Below are positions 17,614 through 25,228 of a stretch of 64,000 bases of DNA, one piece after another. A program made the position numbers and the translations under genes. Origin of the DNA: Novosphingobium sp. NDB2Meth1 (GTDB lineage Bacteria > Pseudomonadota > Alphaproteobacteria > Sphingomonadales > Sphingomonadaceae); the NCBI RefSeq assembly GCF_900117425.1, contig NZ_FPEH01000014.1, positions 124,001 to 188,000 of the forward strand, given 5' to 3'. The notes below the pieces were generated by a model. It had not been told where the DNA came from. It saw only the letters and a program-made list of their open reading frames with translations, and searched no databases. The first letter of the stretch is position 1. Every line of letters begins with the position of its first letter.

Positions 17614-18629
17614 GCCCGGTCAAACACCCAGCGCACGAGACTGCCGATGAAAGTGCGCTCCTCCGAAGGGGGCAGCGCTCCGTAGACGGCGGCAAACTCG
17701 TGCTCCGCCGCGCCCGCCATCGCAGCGGCGACGCGGCGGCCATGTTCGATCGAGCCGCGCTCGTGCATGAGCCGCGCCAGCCACAGCACGTCCGCCTCAC
17801 CGCGCTCCTCGCGCCTGAGGCCCAGAAACCAGTCCAGCCGCGCGCGCTCGTCCGTGTTGCAGGCCCCTCGCACATGGATCAGCATCAGCGTCCGCTTGGC
17901 CTCGGCGAGGTCCCCGTTCTGCTCCTTGCCATAACCGGGATCCTCCGAAAGGTTGCGCAAGTCGTCCTCGATCTGGAATGCAAGGCCGAGGAAGTAGCCG
18001 AAGCGCAGCACCATTTCGGGATCGAGCCGCCCGCGCGAGCCGATGATGAGGCCCAGTTGCGCCGGCCAGATCATCCCCATCCACGCCGTCTTCTTGAGCG
18101 CCATGCGCATGTAGTCGGCCTCGGCGAGATCAAGCACGTTGCGGTCGCGCCAGCCGAGTTCGAGCGCCTGCCCTTCCGCGGTCTGGCGCGCCATCATCGC
18201 GGTGACGTCCATCACCTGCCGGATCACATGGCTGCCAAGCGGGCTCACCGCATCGATCAGCGGCCCGAACGCGGCAAACAGCAGCGCGTCGCCCGCATTG
18301 ATCGCCAGCGGGACGCCGTGCAGCGCATGGAGCGTGGGCTTGCCGCGCCTGAGTTCGCTGCCGTCCTGCACATCGTCATGGATGAGGAGTGCATTGTGCA
18401 GCATCTCGATCGCTGCAGCTGCCTGCACCGCCGCCGACGGCGCTTCGTTGCCGAACAGCGCGGCATTGGCGAGGCAGATCGCCGGGCGCAGCATCTTTCC
18501 CCCGCGCGAGGGGTATTCCGCCAGCATCTCGTCAAGGAACGGGGAAGGGCTGCCCGCCGCCAGATAGCGCATGACTTCCGCCCGCGTGGCGGCGCCATAG
18601 CGCTGGAGCAGGGCGCCCTCGACCGCCAT
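17610..18629 (-). CDS. Polyprenyl (isoprenyl) diphosphate synthase
   Basis: A 339-residue all-helical prenyltransferase. The first aspartate-rich motif is intact (LLIHDDVQDGSELRRGKPT, DDxxD), followed by INAGDALL. The second motif is FQIEDDLRNL, in which the last Asp of DDxxD is Asn, as in the DDYxN form of eukaryotic-type geranylgeranyl diphosphate synthases; the GDLAEAKRT block that follows is kept. It condenses isopentenyl diphosphate with an allylic diphosphate; chain length cannot be set from sequence. The start at 18629 overlaps the upstream stop (TGATG); the open frame continues to 18680 but those residues are unlike the family. Housekeeping synthases for quinones would usually lie elsewhere. 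Confidence 0.87.
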   Translation of the reverse strand: MAVEGALLQRYGAATRAEVMRYLAAGSPSPFLDEMLAEYPSRGGKMLRPAICLANAALFGNEAPSAAVQAAAAIEMLHNALLIHDDVQDGSELRRGKPTLHALHGVPLAINAGDALLFAAFGPLIDAVSPLGSHVIRQVMDVTAMMARQTAEGQALELGWRDRNVLDLAEADYMRMALKKTAWMGMIWPAQLGLIIGSRGRLDPEMVLRFGYFLGLAFQIEDDLRNLSEDPGYGKEQNGDLAEAKRTLMLIHVRGACNTDERARLDWFLGLRREERGEADVLWLARLMHERGSIEHGRRVAAAMAGAAEHEFAAVYGALPPSEERTFIGSLVRWVFDRA

Positions 18630-19399
18630 CAGTCGACCTCGATCACGATCTCGCCGAGCGGCGATTTCTGTGTCGTGCAATAGACCGCGCCCGAATAGAC
18701 CCCGGCAGGCTGATCCTGAGGCACGGTCACCATGACCCGCAATCCCGGCCCATGCGGATTGATGTCGAAAACAAGGTCGGTGATCGGCGCCGCACTGCCG
18801 CTGCGCCGCGCTAGGCCGTCGCAGCTGACATGCGCTGCCCCCGTCGGCGCCGCCGGACGCGCCAATGTGCTGGTATGCGCGCGCACCGCCTCCTTGCCGT
18901 TGAACAGCACTTCGAGCGCGATCACCGGCGCTGCGGCACTGGCGGCAAACGGCTGCGGTCCCGGCTGCGTTGCTGGCGCGGCCTTGGGTTCCTGAAAGGG
19001 CGGCACATGCGTCGATCCGGGCGGCGGCGGGGTCATCAGCGTGTCGGCCTGACGCAGCAGGGCCTCGCAGATGTCGAAGGTCGCGCTGCTCAGCTGCCGC
19101 GCAAGGCCGAGCAGGTTGCCCGCCATCGCGCGCACGTCATCGGGCACATCGCGCACGTTGTACGTGCCGCCGCGGAACTGCTCGGCGGCCTTGCGTCCCT
19201 GCTTTACGGTATCGTTCAGCACATCGTAGGCGGTGCGCACCGTCTCGGCGATGGCTTCGTTGACGGCCAGCGTCTCGGGTTCACGGACGCCTTCGGCCGG
19301 AACTGGCTTCTTCATGCCGGGCCCGCGCTGCGGCCCGGTCCTCTCCGGCTGGTGGCTGACCCAGCGCTTCGCCGGGTCGTGCTGCTCAGGGGTGGTCAT
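18629..19399 (-). CDS. Uncharacterised helical protein of the isoprenoid operon
   Basis: A 256-residue protein that I do not recognise. Residues 45-125 are predicted long amphipathic helices (NEAIAETVRTAYDVLNDTVK; LLGLARQLSSATFDICEALL), loosely like phasins or other granule- or membrane-surface proteins. A proline-rich linker (TPPPPGSTHVPPFQEP) leads to a C-terminal beta-rich domain ending VPQDQPAGVYSGAVYC and LGEIVIEVD. No signal peptide or membrane anchor is seen. The start at 19399 overlaps the upstream gene by 14 nt; the open frame continues to 19534 but that region is the end of the flavoprotein gene. A scaffold or cargo-binding role is only a guess. Confidence 0.65.
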   Translation of the reverse strand: MTTPEQHDPAKRWVSHQPERTGPQRGPGMKKPVPAEGVREPETLAVNEAIAETVRTAYDVLNDTVKQGRKAAEQFRGGTYNVRDVPDDVRAMAGNLLGLARQLSSATFDICEALLRQADTLMTPPPPGSTHVPPFQEPKAAPATQPGPQPFAASAAAPVIALEVLFNGKEAVRAHTSTLARPAAPTGAAHVSCDGLARRSGSAAPITDLVFDINPHGPGLRVMVTVPQDQPAGVYSGAVYCTTQKSPLGEIVIEVD

Positions 19400-21551
19400 A
19401 GGCGATGATGTCCTCGAGGTCCGGCGCACCGGAAATGGCATGGGCGGCCAGCAGTCCCGACATGACCGCCCCTTCGACGCAGCCGGAATGGAAGCCGCTG
19501 TCGGTCCAGTCTCCGGCAATGGTGAGATTGTCATAGGTCCGGTCGAGCGGCGAGATGCGGCTGCGCCAGCTGCCCGGGGTGTGGATCACATAGCGGTCCG
19601 ATGGATTGACGTTGGCGCGCCAGTACTGCGTGCCGAACCGCGCCTTGCCTTCCGGTTCCGGGCCGCCGCTCTCGTCTGCCTTGAGCACGTCCCAGCGGAA
19701 TTGCCCGGCAGCATCATAGGCCCCCGGCCAGATCGTGCGGACCGGCCCTTCAAGGAACTCTTCGGCATTCGCGCGCACTTCGGCCTCGCGCCTGCCCTGA
19801 TAGGTCATGTCGCCCTCGGCGGGCGGCTCGGGCGGATCGCGCAGGACCGCGCAGAAGTAGACCGACGTCTTCGGCGGCCGCTTCCACGCTTCTTCCGGCA
19901 CGACATGCGCCATGTCGCACCAGGTATCGAACGGCTTGGCGAAGGCGCCGGTGATATAGGCAGGCCCCGGCCACCCCAGTGCTTCAAGGTCCTCGTCCAG
20001 CCACACCTGAAACGCCTGGCTGGCAACGGTCTTCACATCGCGGCACATCGCCTGCCAGCGGGGATCGCGCGAAACGATGCCCTTGGCGCAATATGGCACC
20101 GCGCCGATCCCGACGCCGAGCACCACCATGTCGAAATCGCGCTGCACTTCCAGCACGGTCTCGCTCTCGCGCCGGCGGTCCCAATGCGATTCGAACTTGC
20201 GCCCTTCGGCCAGCAGCGCCGCCCCGCGCTCGAGTTGCGTATAGTCCGGCGCGGCTGGCCAGCACGGCCGGCCCTGCACATCGACCAGCGGCTGGTACTC
20301 GCCGCCGCCCTTGATCCCGGCCTGCACATCGAACTTCAGCCGCGCCGCATGGGTGCCCGCCGTGTCCAGCTCGATATCGCTGAGCCGGTGGAAGAAGCGG
20401 AAGCTCACACCGCGTTCCTTCAGGGCGGTATAGAGCGGCGCAAACACGACATCGCCCATCCCGGCGCGCATCCGCCACATGAAGGCGCCGCGATAGCCGA
20501 AGAACGTCCGCAATGTGCCGCGCAGGCCTTGCCCGGCAGAAAGGCGCGGCTTGTTGAGATCGCCGTCCTCGTAGCCCATCGAGAGGTCGTAGAGCCCGCG
20601 CAGGAAGGGCGAGTTGAGCGAGCGCAGCGAGGCTCCGTTGAGCCGCATCCACTCGCGGCACTCGTAATCATCGATCGCATCGAGTCCGCGCGGATCAAAC
20701 ATGATGCCGTAGCGCAGAAACCCGGTGAGCGTCGCCAGGGTAAGGTCGGCGATCTCCCACAGGAAGCGCAGTGGGCTGGGCGCGAGCACCTTGTCCTCGA
20801 TCCACTGGCGCAGCGGGACGGCCACCGCGTCGACAGCCGCCATCAAGAGGCCCGCTGTCGCAGGACTGACCGACCGCACCAGCGCCGAGAGTACCGCCAG
20901 CACTTCGGCCAGTACCGCCGACGAAGCAAACAGCCCCATGCGCGCCAGCTCGGCAACCCGCGCAGCCAGCTCCGCCGCACTCACCGGTCCCGACGCATTG
21001 GCCTTGTCGAAGCGCGTGACGAGGCCCTGTCCGTCGACCGTGGTATCAAGCACCAGCGCGCGCAGCAGGTCGAAGGCGCCCGCCATGTAGTATTGCAGGC
21101 TGAACACCGCATCGGCAGCGAGCGGATCGCCCGGATAGCCGGCGCGCGGCGGCATGTGCACCTGCCAGCGCTGGAAGCCGCCGTTTTCACTCGCCGAGCA
21201 CAGCGCGATATCGTTTTCCTGCGTCCAGGCATCGCGGAAGTCGCCGTAGAGGTGGCCGAGCCCTTTCGCATCGAGCTCGGCATGGCAGGCGCGCATCATG
21301 CGGAAGGCGTTGTCATAGAAGCCGAGCCAGATGTGGAGGCCGTGCTCCTCGATCCGCCCGTTTTCGCCCCGGCCCGAAGCGCCCTTGCCGCCCAGCCGCC
21401 AGCCTTCCTGATAGACGGTAACCTGATAGCGGCCCTGATGGTGCGGCGCGGTCAGTTCCCACGCGGCGGCCATCGAAGCGCAGCCGCCGCCGATAACGGC
21501 GACCCGGATGCGCGAATCGGATGAAGCTGCTCCGCTCAGGGGAGCCTCCAC
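19386..21551 (-). CDS. FAD-dependent oxidoreductase of the amine oxidase/phytoene desaturase-like superfamily
   Basis: A large flavoprotein of 721 residues beginning at GTG (21551). The N-terminal dinucleotide motif is VAVIGGGCASMAAAWEL, followed by the YQEGWRLGGKGASGR block and EEHGLHIWLGFYDN, both arranged as in carotenoid desaturases and related squalene-modifying oxidases. The C-terminus has the FAD-closing block NLTIAGDWTDSGFHSGCVEGAVMSG. It is much longer than bacterial CrtI (about 500 residues) because of an internal insert near residues 190-300. It heads the operon. Desaturation or isomerisation of an isoprenoid chain is a reasonable expectation given the adjacent polyprenyl synthase, but no substrate is known. 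Confidence 0.82.
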   Translation of the reverse strand: MEAPLSGAASSDSRIRVAVIGGGCASMAAAWELTAPHHQGRYQVTVYQEGWRLGGKGASGRGENGRIEEHGLHIWLGFYDNAFRMMRACHAELDAKGLGHLYGDFRDAWTQENDIALCSASENGGFQRWQVHMPPRAGYPGDPLAADAVFSLQYYMAGAFDLLRALVLDTTVDGQGLVTRFDKANASGPVSAAELAARVAELARMGLFASSAVLAEVLAVLSALVRSVSPATAGLLMAAVDAVAVPLRQWIEDKVLAPSPLRFLWEIADLTLATLTGFLRYGIMFDPRGLDAIDDYECREWMRLNGASLRSLNSPFLRGLYDLSMGYEDGDLNKPRLSAGQGLRGTLRTFFGYRGAFMWRMRAGMGDVVFAPLYTALKERGVSFRFFHRLSDIELDTAGTHAARLKFDVQAGIKGGGEYQPLVDVQGRPCWPAAPDYTQLERGAALLAEGRKFESHWDRRRESETVLEVQRDFDMVVLGVGIGAVPYCAKGIVSRDPRWQAMCRDVKTVASQAFQVWLDEDLEALGWPGPAYITGAFAKPFDTWCDMAHVVPEEAWKRPPKTSVYFCAVLRDPPEPPAEGDMTYQGRREAEVRANAEEFLEGPVRTIWPGAYDAAGQFRWDVLKADESGGPEPEGKARFGTQYWRANVNPSDRYVIHTPGSWRSRISPLDRTYDNLTIAGDWTDSGFHSGCVEGAVMSGLLAAHAISGAPDLEDIIAYDHP

Positions 21552-21676
21552 GTCGTCTGCGTTGCGCTCGCGTCTCGCCGTGTCATGCCCGCCTCCGCAT
21601 CTAAGTATTCATGCTTGGCTGAAAATGTCCATCACTCTCGGGCGCGGTCCAACCGGTCCGGACCGGAAAAGCGCAG

Positions 21677-21707
21677 ACGGGCCGGGAGCAAGGTGCTCCC
21701 GGCCCGT
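21677..21707 (-). terminator. hairpin terminator downstream of the first UrcA gene
   Basis: A perfect 14-bp stem (21677-21690 with 21694-21707, loop AGG) 30 nt beyond the stop of the 21737-22072 gene, followed on the minus strand by a short TTTT. Its core CCGGGAGC is shared with the terminator at 22298-22330. Confidence 0.75.
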
Positions 21708-21736
21708 GCTGACCGGTGTCGCCATGGCGGACGTGC

Positions 21737-22072
21737 TTAGCGCTGGGCCAGCACCTGGTCCGAATGCGACCGGATGGCAGCCAGTGCAGCGGTGCGGGCC
21801 TTGGCGCGGCAGGTGTTGATGGCGAGGCGCTCATTGAGCGAGATCGTTCCGGTCGGAGTGCCGCAGACGCGGCCTACGGCGCCGTCGATACGGGCCTTGA
21901 GGGTGGTCATCCCCTCATCGCTCGAAAGGTTGAGGTCGCTGGTGCGCACCACTGCCGCCTGCACGGTGGCCTCGTCCGAAGCCGGAGCCGCGTTGGCGAG
22001 CGCCGGAGCCAGAAGCGCTGCGAGAGCGACGGTGGCGACGATGATGGCGGCGGGGATCAGGTTGGACTTCAT
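21737..22072 (-). CDS. UrcA family exported protein
   Basis: A 111-residue protein with a Sec signal peptide (LIPAAIIVATVALAALLAPALANA) and the UrcA-family core: VRTSDLNLSSDEGMTTLKARI, GAVGRVCG and a second cysteine in INTCRAKARTAALAA. The two cysteines probably form a disulfide in the periplasm. UrcA proteins are widespread in sphingomonads and caulobacters and have no known function. GGAGAG lies 6-11 nt upstream of the ATG. It is followed by its own terminator and a paralogue lies 289 nt upstream, facing the same way. Confidence 0.88.
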   Translation of the reverse strand: MKSNLIPAAIIVATVALAALLAPALANAAPASDEATVQAAVVRTSDLNLSSDEGMTTLKARIDGAVGRVCGTPTGTISLNERLAINTCRAKARTAALAAIRSHSDQVLAQR

Positions 22073-22297
22073 TTGGGCTCTCCTCTGCGAATTTCGGCGG
22101 TTCGCGCTGCCGATGCAGTGGTTCTAGGAGGCCACCGTCAGGCCGCACGCCAAGCCAGCGTGAGCCGAGCGTCAAAAGTGAACGTGAGATCAAAAAGGCA
22201 ATTCCTGCGGCTGATTGACGTCGGGTCGCCCTGTTTATCCGGTGCGGTGGCGCCAGCACGCCGCCGCTCGATTGCCGGCATGGGGAAGGTCAACGCG

Positions 22298-22330
22298 AAA
22301 GGGCCGGGAGCGTGATGCTCCCGGCCCTTT
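22298..22330 (-). terminator. hairpin terminator downstream of the second UrcA gene
   Basis: AAAGGGCCGGGAGC (22298-22311) pairs perfectly with 22317-22330 around a GTGAT loop. It begins 32 nt beyond the stop of the 22362-22682 gene and ends in TTT on the minus strand. Confidence 0.75.
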
Positions 22331-22361
22331 GCTGACCGTTGTGGCGATGTGGTTGTGGGGA

Positions 22362-22682
22362 TCAGCGCTGTGCCAGCACCTGACCCTCACGTGTCCGTGC
22401 GACGGCCAAGGCGGTGTTGCGAGCCTTGGCGCGGCAGACGGCAATGGCGCGGCGCTCTTCGATGCTGATCGCGCCGGTTGCGGAGCCGCAGACCCGGTTG
22501 ACGGCGCCCGCGATGCGGGCGTTCAGCGTTGCCTGGCCTTGCGGCGTGGAAAGGTTGAGATCCGAGGTGTGGACGACAGCGACGTTGGTTTCCATGGCGT
22601 CGGTCGTTGCAGCGCTCGCCAGCGAAGGGGCGATCGCAGCGGCCAGCACACAGGCGGCGGCGAAGAAGGTCTTGCTCGTCAT
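22362..22682 (-). CDS. UrcA family exported protein (paralogue)
   Basis: A 106-residue paralogue of the 21737-22072 gene, sharing VHTSDLNLSTPQGQATLNARI, GAVNRVCGSATGAISIEERRA and the same two-cysteine layout, and the same terminal VLAQR. The signal peptide is FFAAACVLAAAIAPSLASA. A clear ribosome site (GGAGAG) precedes the ATG. The two genes are separate units, each with its own terminator, so this is a tandem duplication that has kept independent control. Function unknown. Confidence 0.88.
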   Translation of the reverse strand: MTSKTFFAAACVLAAAIAPSLASAATTDAMETNVAVVHTSDLNLSTPQGQATLNARIAGAVNRVCGSATGAISIEERRAIAVCRAKARNTALAVARTREGQVLAQR

Positions 22683-22892
22683 TTTTTGCTCTCCTGTCGG
22701 TATCGGATCCGTTCTCCCCCCGTGGGTTCGGGGAGCAGTCCCCGTCCGGTGCCGATGAGGCTGTTCTAGGGAGCGTCCGTCAGAGGAAGCGCGAGCCGAG
22801 CGTCAATCTTGCGTTAAAAATGGTGGGGCCGCGTAAAACGTTGCTGTCAGCCATGTTGCCGTGATCGTCAGGAATGGGAAACGGACATGGAA

Positions 22893-22922
22893 ACGGCCCG
22901 GCCTCGTGAGAGGCCGGGCCGT
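22893..22922 (-). terminator. hairpin terminator downstream of the polyproline gene
   Basis: ACGGCCCGGCCTC (22893-22905) pairs perfectly with 22910-22922 around GTGA, 27 nt beyond the stop of the polyproline gene, ending in TTT on the minus strand. Confidence 0.75.
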
Positions 22923-22949
22923 CCCGGACTTGGCAATGTGCGAGAGCGA

Positions 22950-23393
22950 TCAGCCGCCGGGGCTGTCGTTGCCCTCGCTCGTACCGATGATCGCACCGAT
23001 ACCACCACCCAGCGCGGCACCACCGAGGATGAAGCCGAGATTGGGCTTGTAGCCGACCTTGGGAGGCGGCGGAGGCGGTGGGGGAGGCGGCGGCGGAGGT
23101 GGCGGCGGCGGAGGCGGGGGAGGCGGCGGGGGAGGCGGCGGCGGCGGCGGCGGCGGTGCCGGCGTCGTCGTCGTGGTCGTCACGGTCTGCGTCTTGGGCA
23201 GATACCGCGCCGAACGCTTGCGCTTGTGCTTGCCCTTACGAGCAACACCTTTCTTCTTGTACGACTTCTTGTGCACCTTGTGCTTGGACGGAGCGCCGGC
23301 ATCGGCGAAAACCAGCACAGGGGCGGCAATCAACGATGCTGCGGCAACTGCGCACATCGCCCTGGCAATGAAGCCTGCAGGGGGGTTAGCCAT
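22950..23393 (-). CDS. Exported protein with a 32-residue polyproline tract
   Basis: A protein of about 147 residues in four parts: signal peptide (MCAVAAASLIAAPVLVFADA), a strongly basic Lys/Arg/His segment (KHKVHKKSYKKKGVARKGK), a Thr run leading into 32 uninterrupted prolines (bases 23061-23156), and a glycine-zipper-like tail FILGGAALGGGIGAIIG. The start at 23393 has GGAG 7 nt upstream; the frame is open to 23408. Polyproline could span the cell wall as a rigid rod, with the tail inserting in a membrane, but that is inference. Translation should depend strongly on EF-P. The codons on the minus strand are almost all CCG/CCT/CCC, making the tract prone to slippage. Confidence 0.75.
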   Translation of the reverse strand: MANPPAGFIARAMCAVAAASLIAAPVLVFADAGAPSKHKVHKKSYKKKGVARKGKHKRKRSARYLPKTQTVTTTTTTPAPPPPPPPPPPPPPPPPPPPPPPPPPPPPPPPPKVGYKPNLGFILGGAALGGGIGAIIGTSEGNDSPGG

Positions 23394-23715
23394 CTTTCTA
23401 CTCCACAAAAAAGCGGCGCCTCGCGAGCGGCGAAGGAAAATCAGCGAATGTTTTTATTGGACCCCAGCCCACACAGTGGGCCCTCAGGAAAAACACTTAC
23501 CATGTTTCGTTTGCGTGCGCAAAGCGGGAATGGAGATATGCCTCGCATTCGCGGCAAGCTCCTAGATTAAAACGGAATTTTATGTTCATATTGGAGAGAA
23601 ACATGCGTGGTTGCTGTTATGCGACCATTTCGCCGGGCTGGCATGCCGGATTGAGGTACAATGCGCAGTTGTTTCGGTCGGCAGAAAAAATCATTCTGGT
23701 TCAACACCTTGAAAG
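23394..23715. other. 322-nt AT-richer intergenic region with two small palindromes
   Basis: No gene is supported here. The region is clearly less GC-rich than its surroundings. It carries GCCCAC-ACA-GTGGGC (23467-23481) and TTTGCG-TG-CGCAAA (23510-23523), both perfect, and probably the promoter of the polyproline gene. A start-like ATG at 23603 with GGAGAG upstream opens a frame that runs antisense into the efflux gene without a stop, so it was not called. Confidence 0.5.
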
Positions 23716-25227
23716 TCAATGCGCGGCGCCGAGATCGACTCCGCCACGCGGCCGCGGTGCCAGCCAGACGAGGATCGCTGCAACTGCGAACAATACCGTG
23801 CAGCCCCAGAAAATCGCATTGGTGGCAAGAGTTACGCTTTCCGTCTGCACGATTCGCTCCAGTGCCATCCGTCCCTGGTCGGCGGTAAATCCCATACCTT
23901 GCGGCAGGGGGCGGACCAGACCGGCAAGATCCTCGTGCGCCATCTTGGCCTCACGCTCCCACATCGTCGTCGCAAGCGAGGTGGCAAAGGCTCCGGCCAG
24001 CGTCCGGACGAAGTTCTGCAGGCCCGCCGCTGATGCGGTCTGGTCCGGTCGCACCGATCCCAGCGCCAGCGACGTGGTCCCGATGAAGAAGAATGGCATC
24101 CCAAGCCCCTGCAGGAACTGCGGGAGCGAGATGGTGAAGAAGTCCATCTGGCTCACCCATCCCGTCCGCAGCAGCGAGACCACCCCGAGCCACAACACGC
24201 CGAACGTGATCAGCTTGCGCACGTCGAACCGGGCCATCATCCCGGCCGCTACGGGCGACATGATCACCGCCAGCACGCCGACAAAGGCGGTTGCATAGCC
24301 GGCGTAGGTTGCTGTGTAGCCAAGATTGGTCTGGAGGAAGAGCGGAACGACCACGATAGCCGAGAAGAACCCGCAATAGGCGATGCTCTGCGCCGCCACC
24401 GCGGCCGTATAGCCGCGCTGGCGGAACACCGAGAGGTCGACCACAGGATTGGCTTCGGTCAGCTCCCAGATCAGGAACGCCGCAATGCCGATCACCGCGA
24501 TGACGGCCAGCGTGCAAATGAAGGTGCTGGCGAACCAGTCGGAATTGCGTCCTTCGTCGAGCATGATCTGCAGCGCGCCGACCCAGATCACCAGCAGCGC
24601 GAGGCCGATATAGTCGATCGGCCGGCGCACCGTCGGCGTCTCGAAGCGCAGAAGATAGCGCAGTGCGAAGACCAGGCAGAAAGCGCTGACCGGCAGGTTG
24701 ATGAAGAAGATCCAGTGCCAGCTCCAGTCATCGGAGATGGTGCCGCCGAAGATCGGCCCGAGGATCGGCGCGACGACCACCGTCATGCTCCAGAGGCCCA
24801 GCGCCATGCCCACCTTCTCCGGCGGGAAGATGCGCGTCATCAGGGTCTGCGACATCGGCATGATCGGCCCGCCGCTCAGGCCCTGGAACACGCGGAAGAT
24901 GATCAGCGCCTCGAGGCTGCGCGAAAGCCCGCAGAGCAGCGAGAACAGGGCAAAGCCGGTGATTGCGGCCAGGAACACCCGCACCGCCCCGAACCGCGCG
25001 GCGAGCCAGCCTGATAGCGGTACGCAGATCGCCTCCGCCACCGAGTAGGACGTGATCGCCCAGGTCCCTTGCGTCGGCGAGACAGCAAGGCTCCCCGCGA
25101 TATGCGGCACCGAGACGTTGGCGATCGTGATATCGAGCACCACCACGAAATTCGCGAGCGCGAGGCTCATCGCCGCCAGCAACAGCGGCCAGCCTTTAAG
25201 CTGCGGCGCTGCATTACCCGCGTTCAC
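23716..25227 (-). CDS. emrB: EmrB/QacA-type (DHA2) multidrug efflux MFS transporter
   Basis: A 503-residue inner-membrane transporter with about 14 predicted helices. The DHA2 motifs are present: LANFVVVLDITIANVSVPHIAG in helix 1, the loop GWLAARFGAVRVFL, and LSGGPIMPMSQTL. It expels hydrophobic drugs using the proton gradient, working with an EmrA adaptor and a TolC-like channel, both encoded just upstream. The start is GTG, 1 nt after the adaptor stop, with CGGAG upstream. Control is presumably by the divergent TetR protein. The substrate cannot be predicted. Confidence 0.9.
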   Translation of the reverse strand: MNAGNAAPQLKGWPLLLAAMSLALANFVVVLDITIANVSVPHIAGSLAVSPTQGTWAITSYSVAEAICVPLSGWLAARFGAVRVFLAAITGFALFSLLCGLSRSLEALIIFRVFQGLSGGPIMPMSQTLMTRIFPPEKVGMALGLWSMTVVVAPILGPIFGGTISDDWSWHWIFFINLPVSAFCLVFALRYLLRFETPTVRRPIDYIGLALLVIWVGALQIMLDEGRNSDWFASTFICTLAVIAVIGIAAFLIWELTEANPVVDLSVFRQRGYTAAVAAQSIAYCGFFSAIVVVPLFLQTNLGYTATYAGYATAFVGVLAVIMSPVAAGMMARFDVRKLITFGVLWLGVVSLLRTGWVSQMDFFTISLPQFLQGLGMPFFFIGTTSLALGSVRPDQTASAAGLQNFVRTLAGAFATSLATTMWEREAKMAHEDLAGLVRPLPQGMGFTADQGRMALERIVQTESVTLATNAIFWGCTVLFAVAAILVWLAPRPRGGVDLGAAH

Positions 25228-25228
25228 G

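Noticed and set aside
19233-21524. A 763-residue open frame antisense to the flavoprotein
   Set aside because: Shadow of the FAD oxidoreductase; no ribosome site and no family-like segment.
23059-23565. A poly-glycine protein on the plus strand
   Set aside because: It is the complement of the polyproline tract; the minus-strand frame has a signal peptide, ribosome site and terminator.
23582-24298. A 238-residue open frame beginning in the AT-rich gap with GGAGAG before ATG 23603
   Set aside because: Nearly all of it is antisense to the efflux pump and nothing resembles a protein family; at most a short leader peptide.
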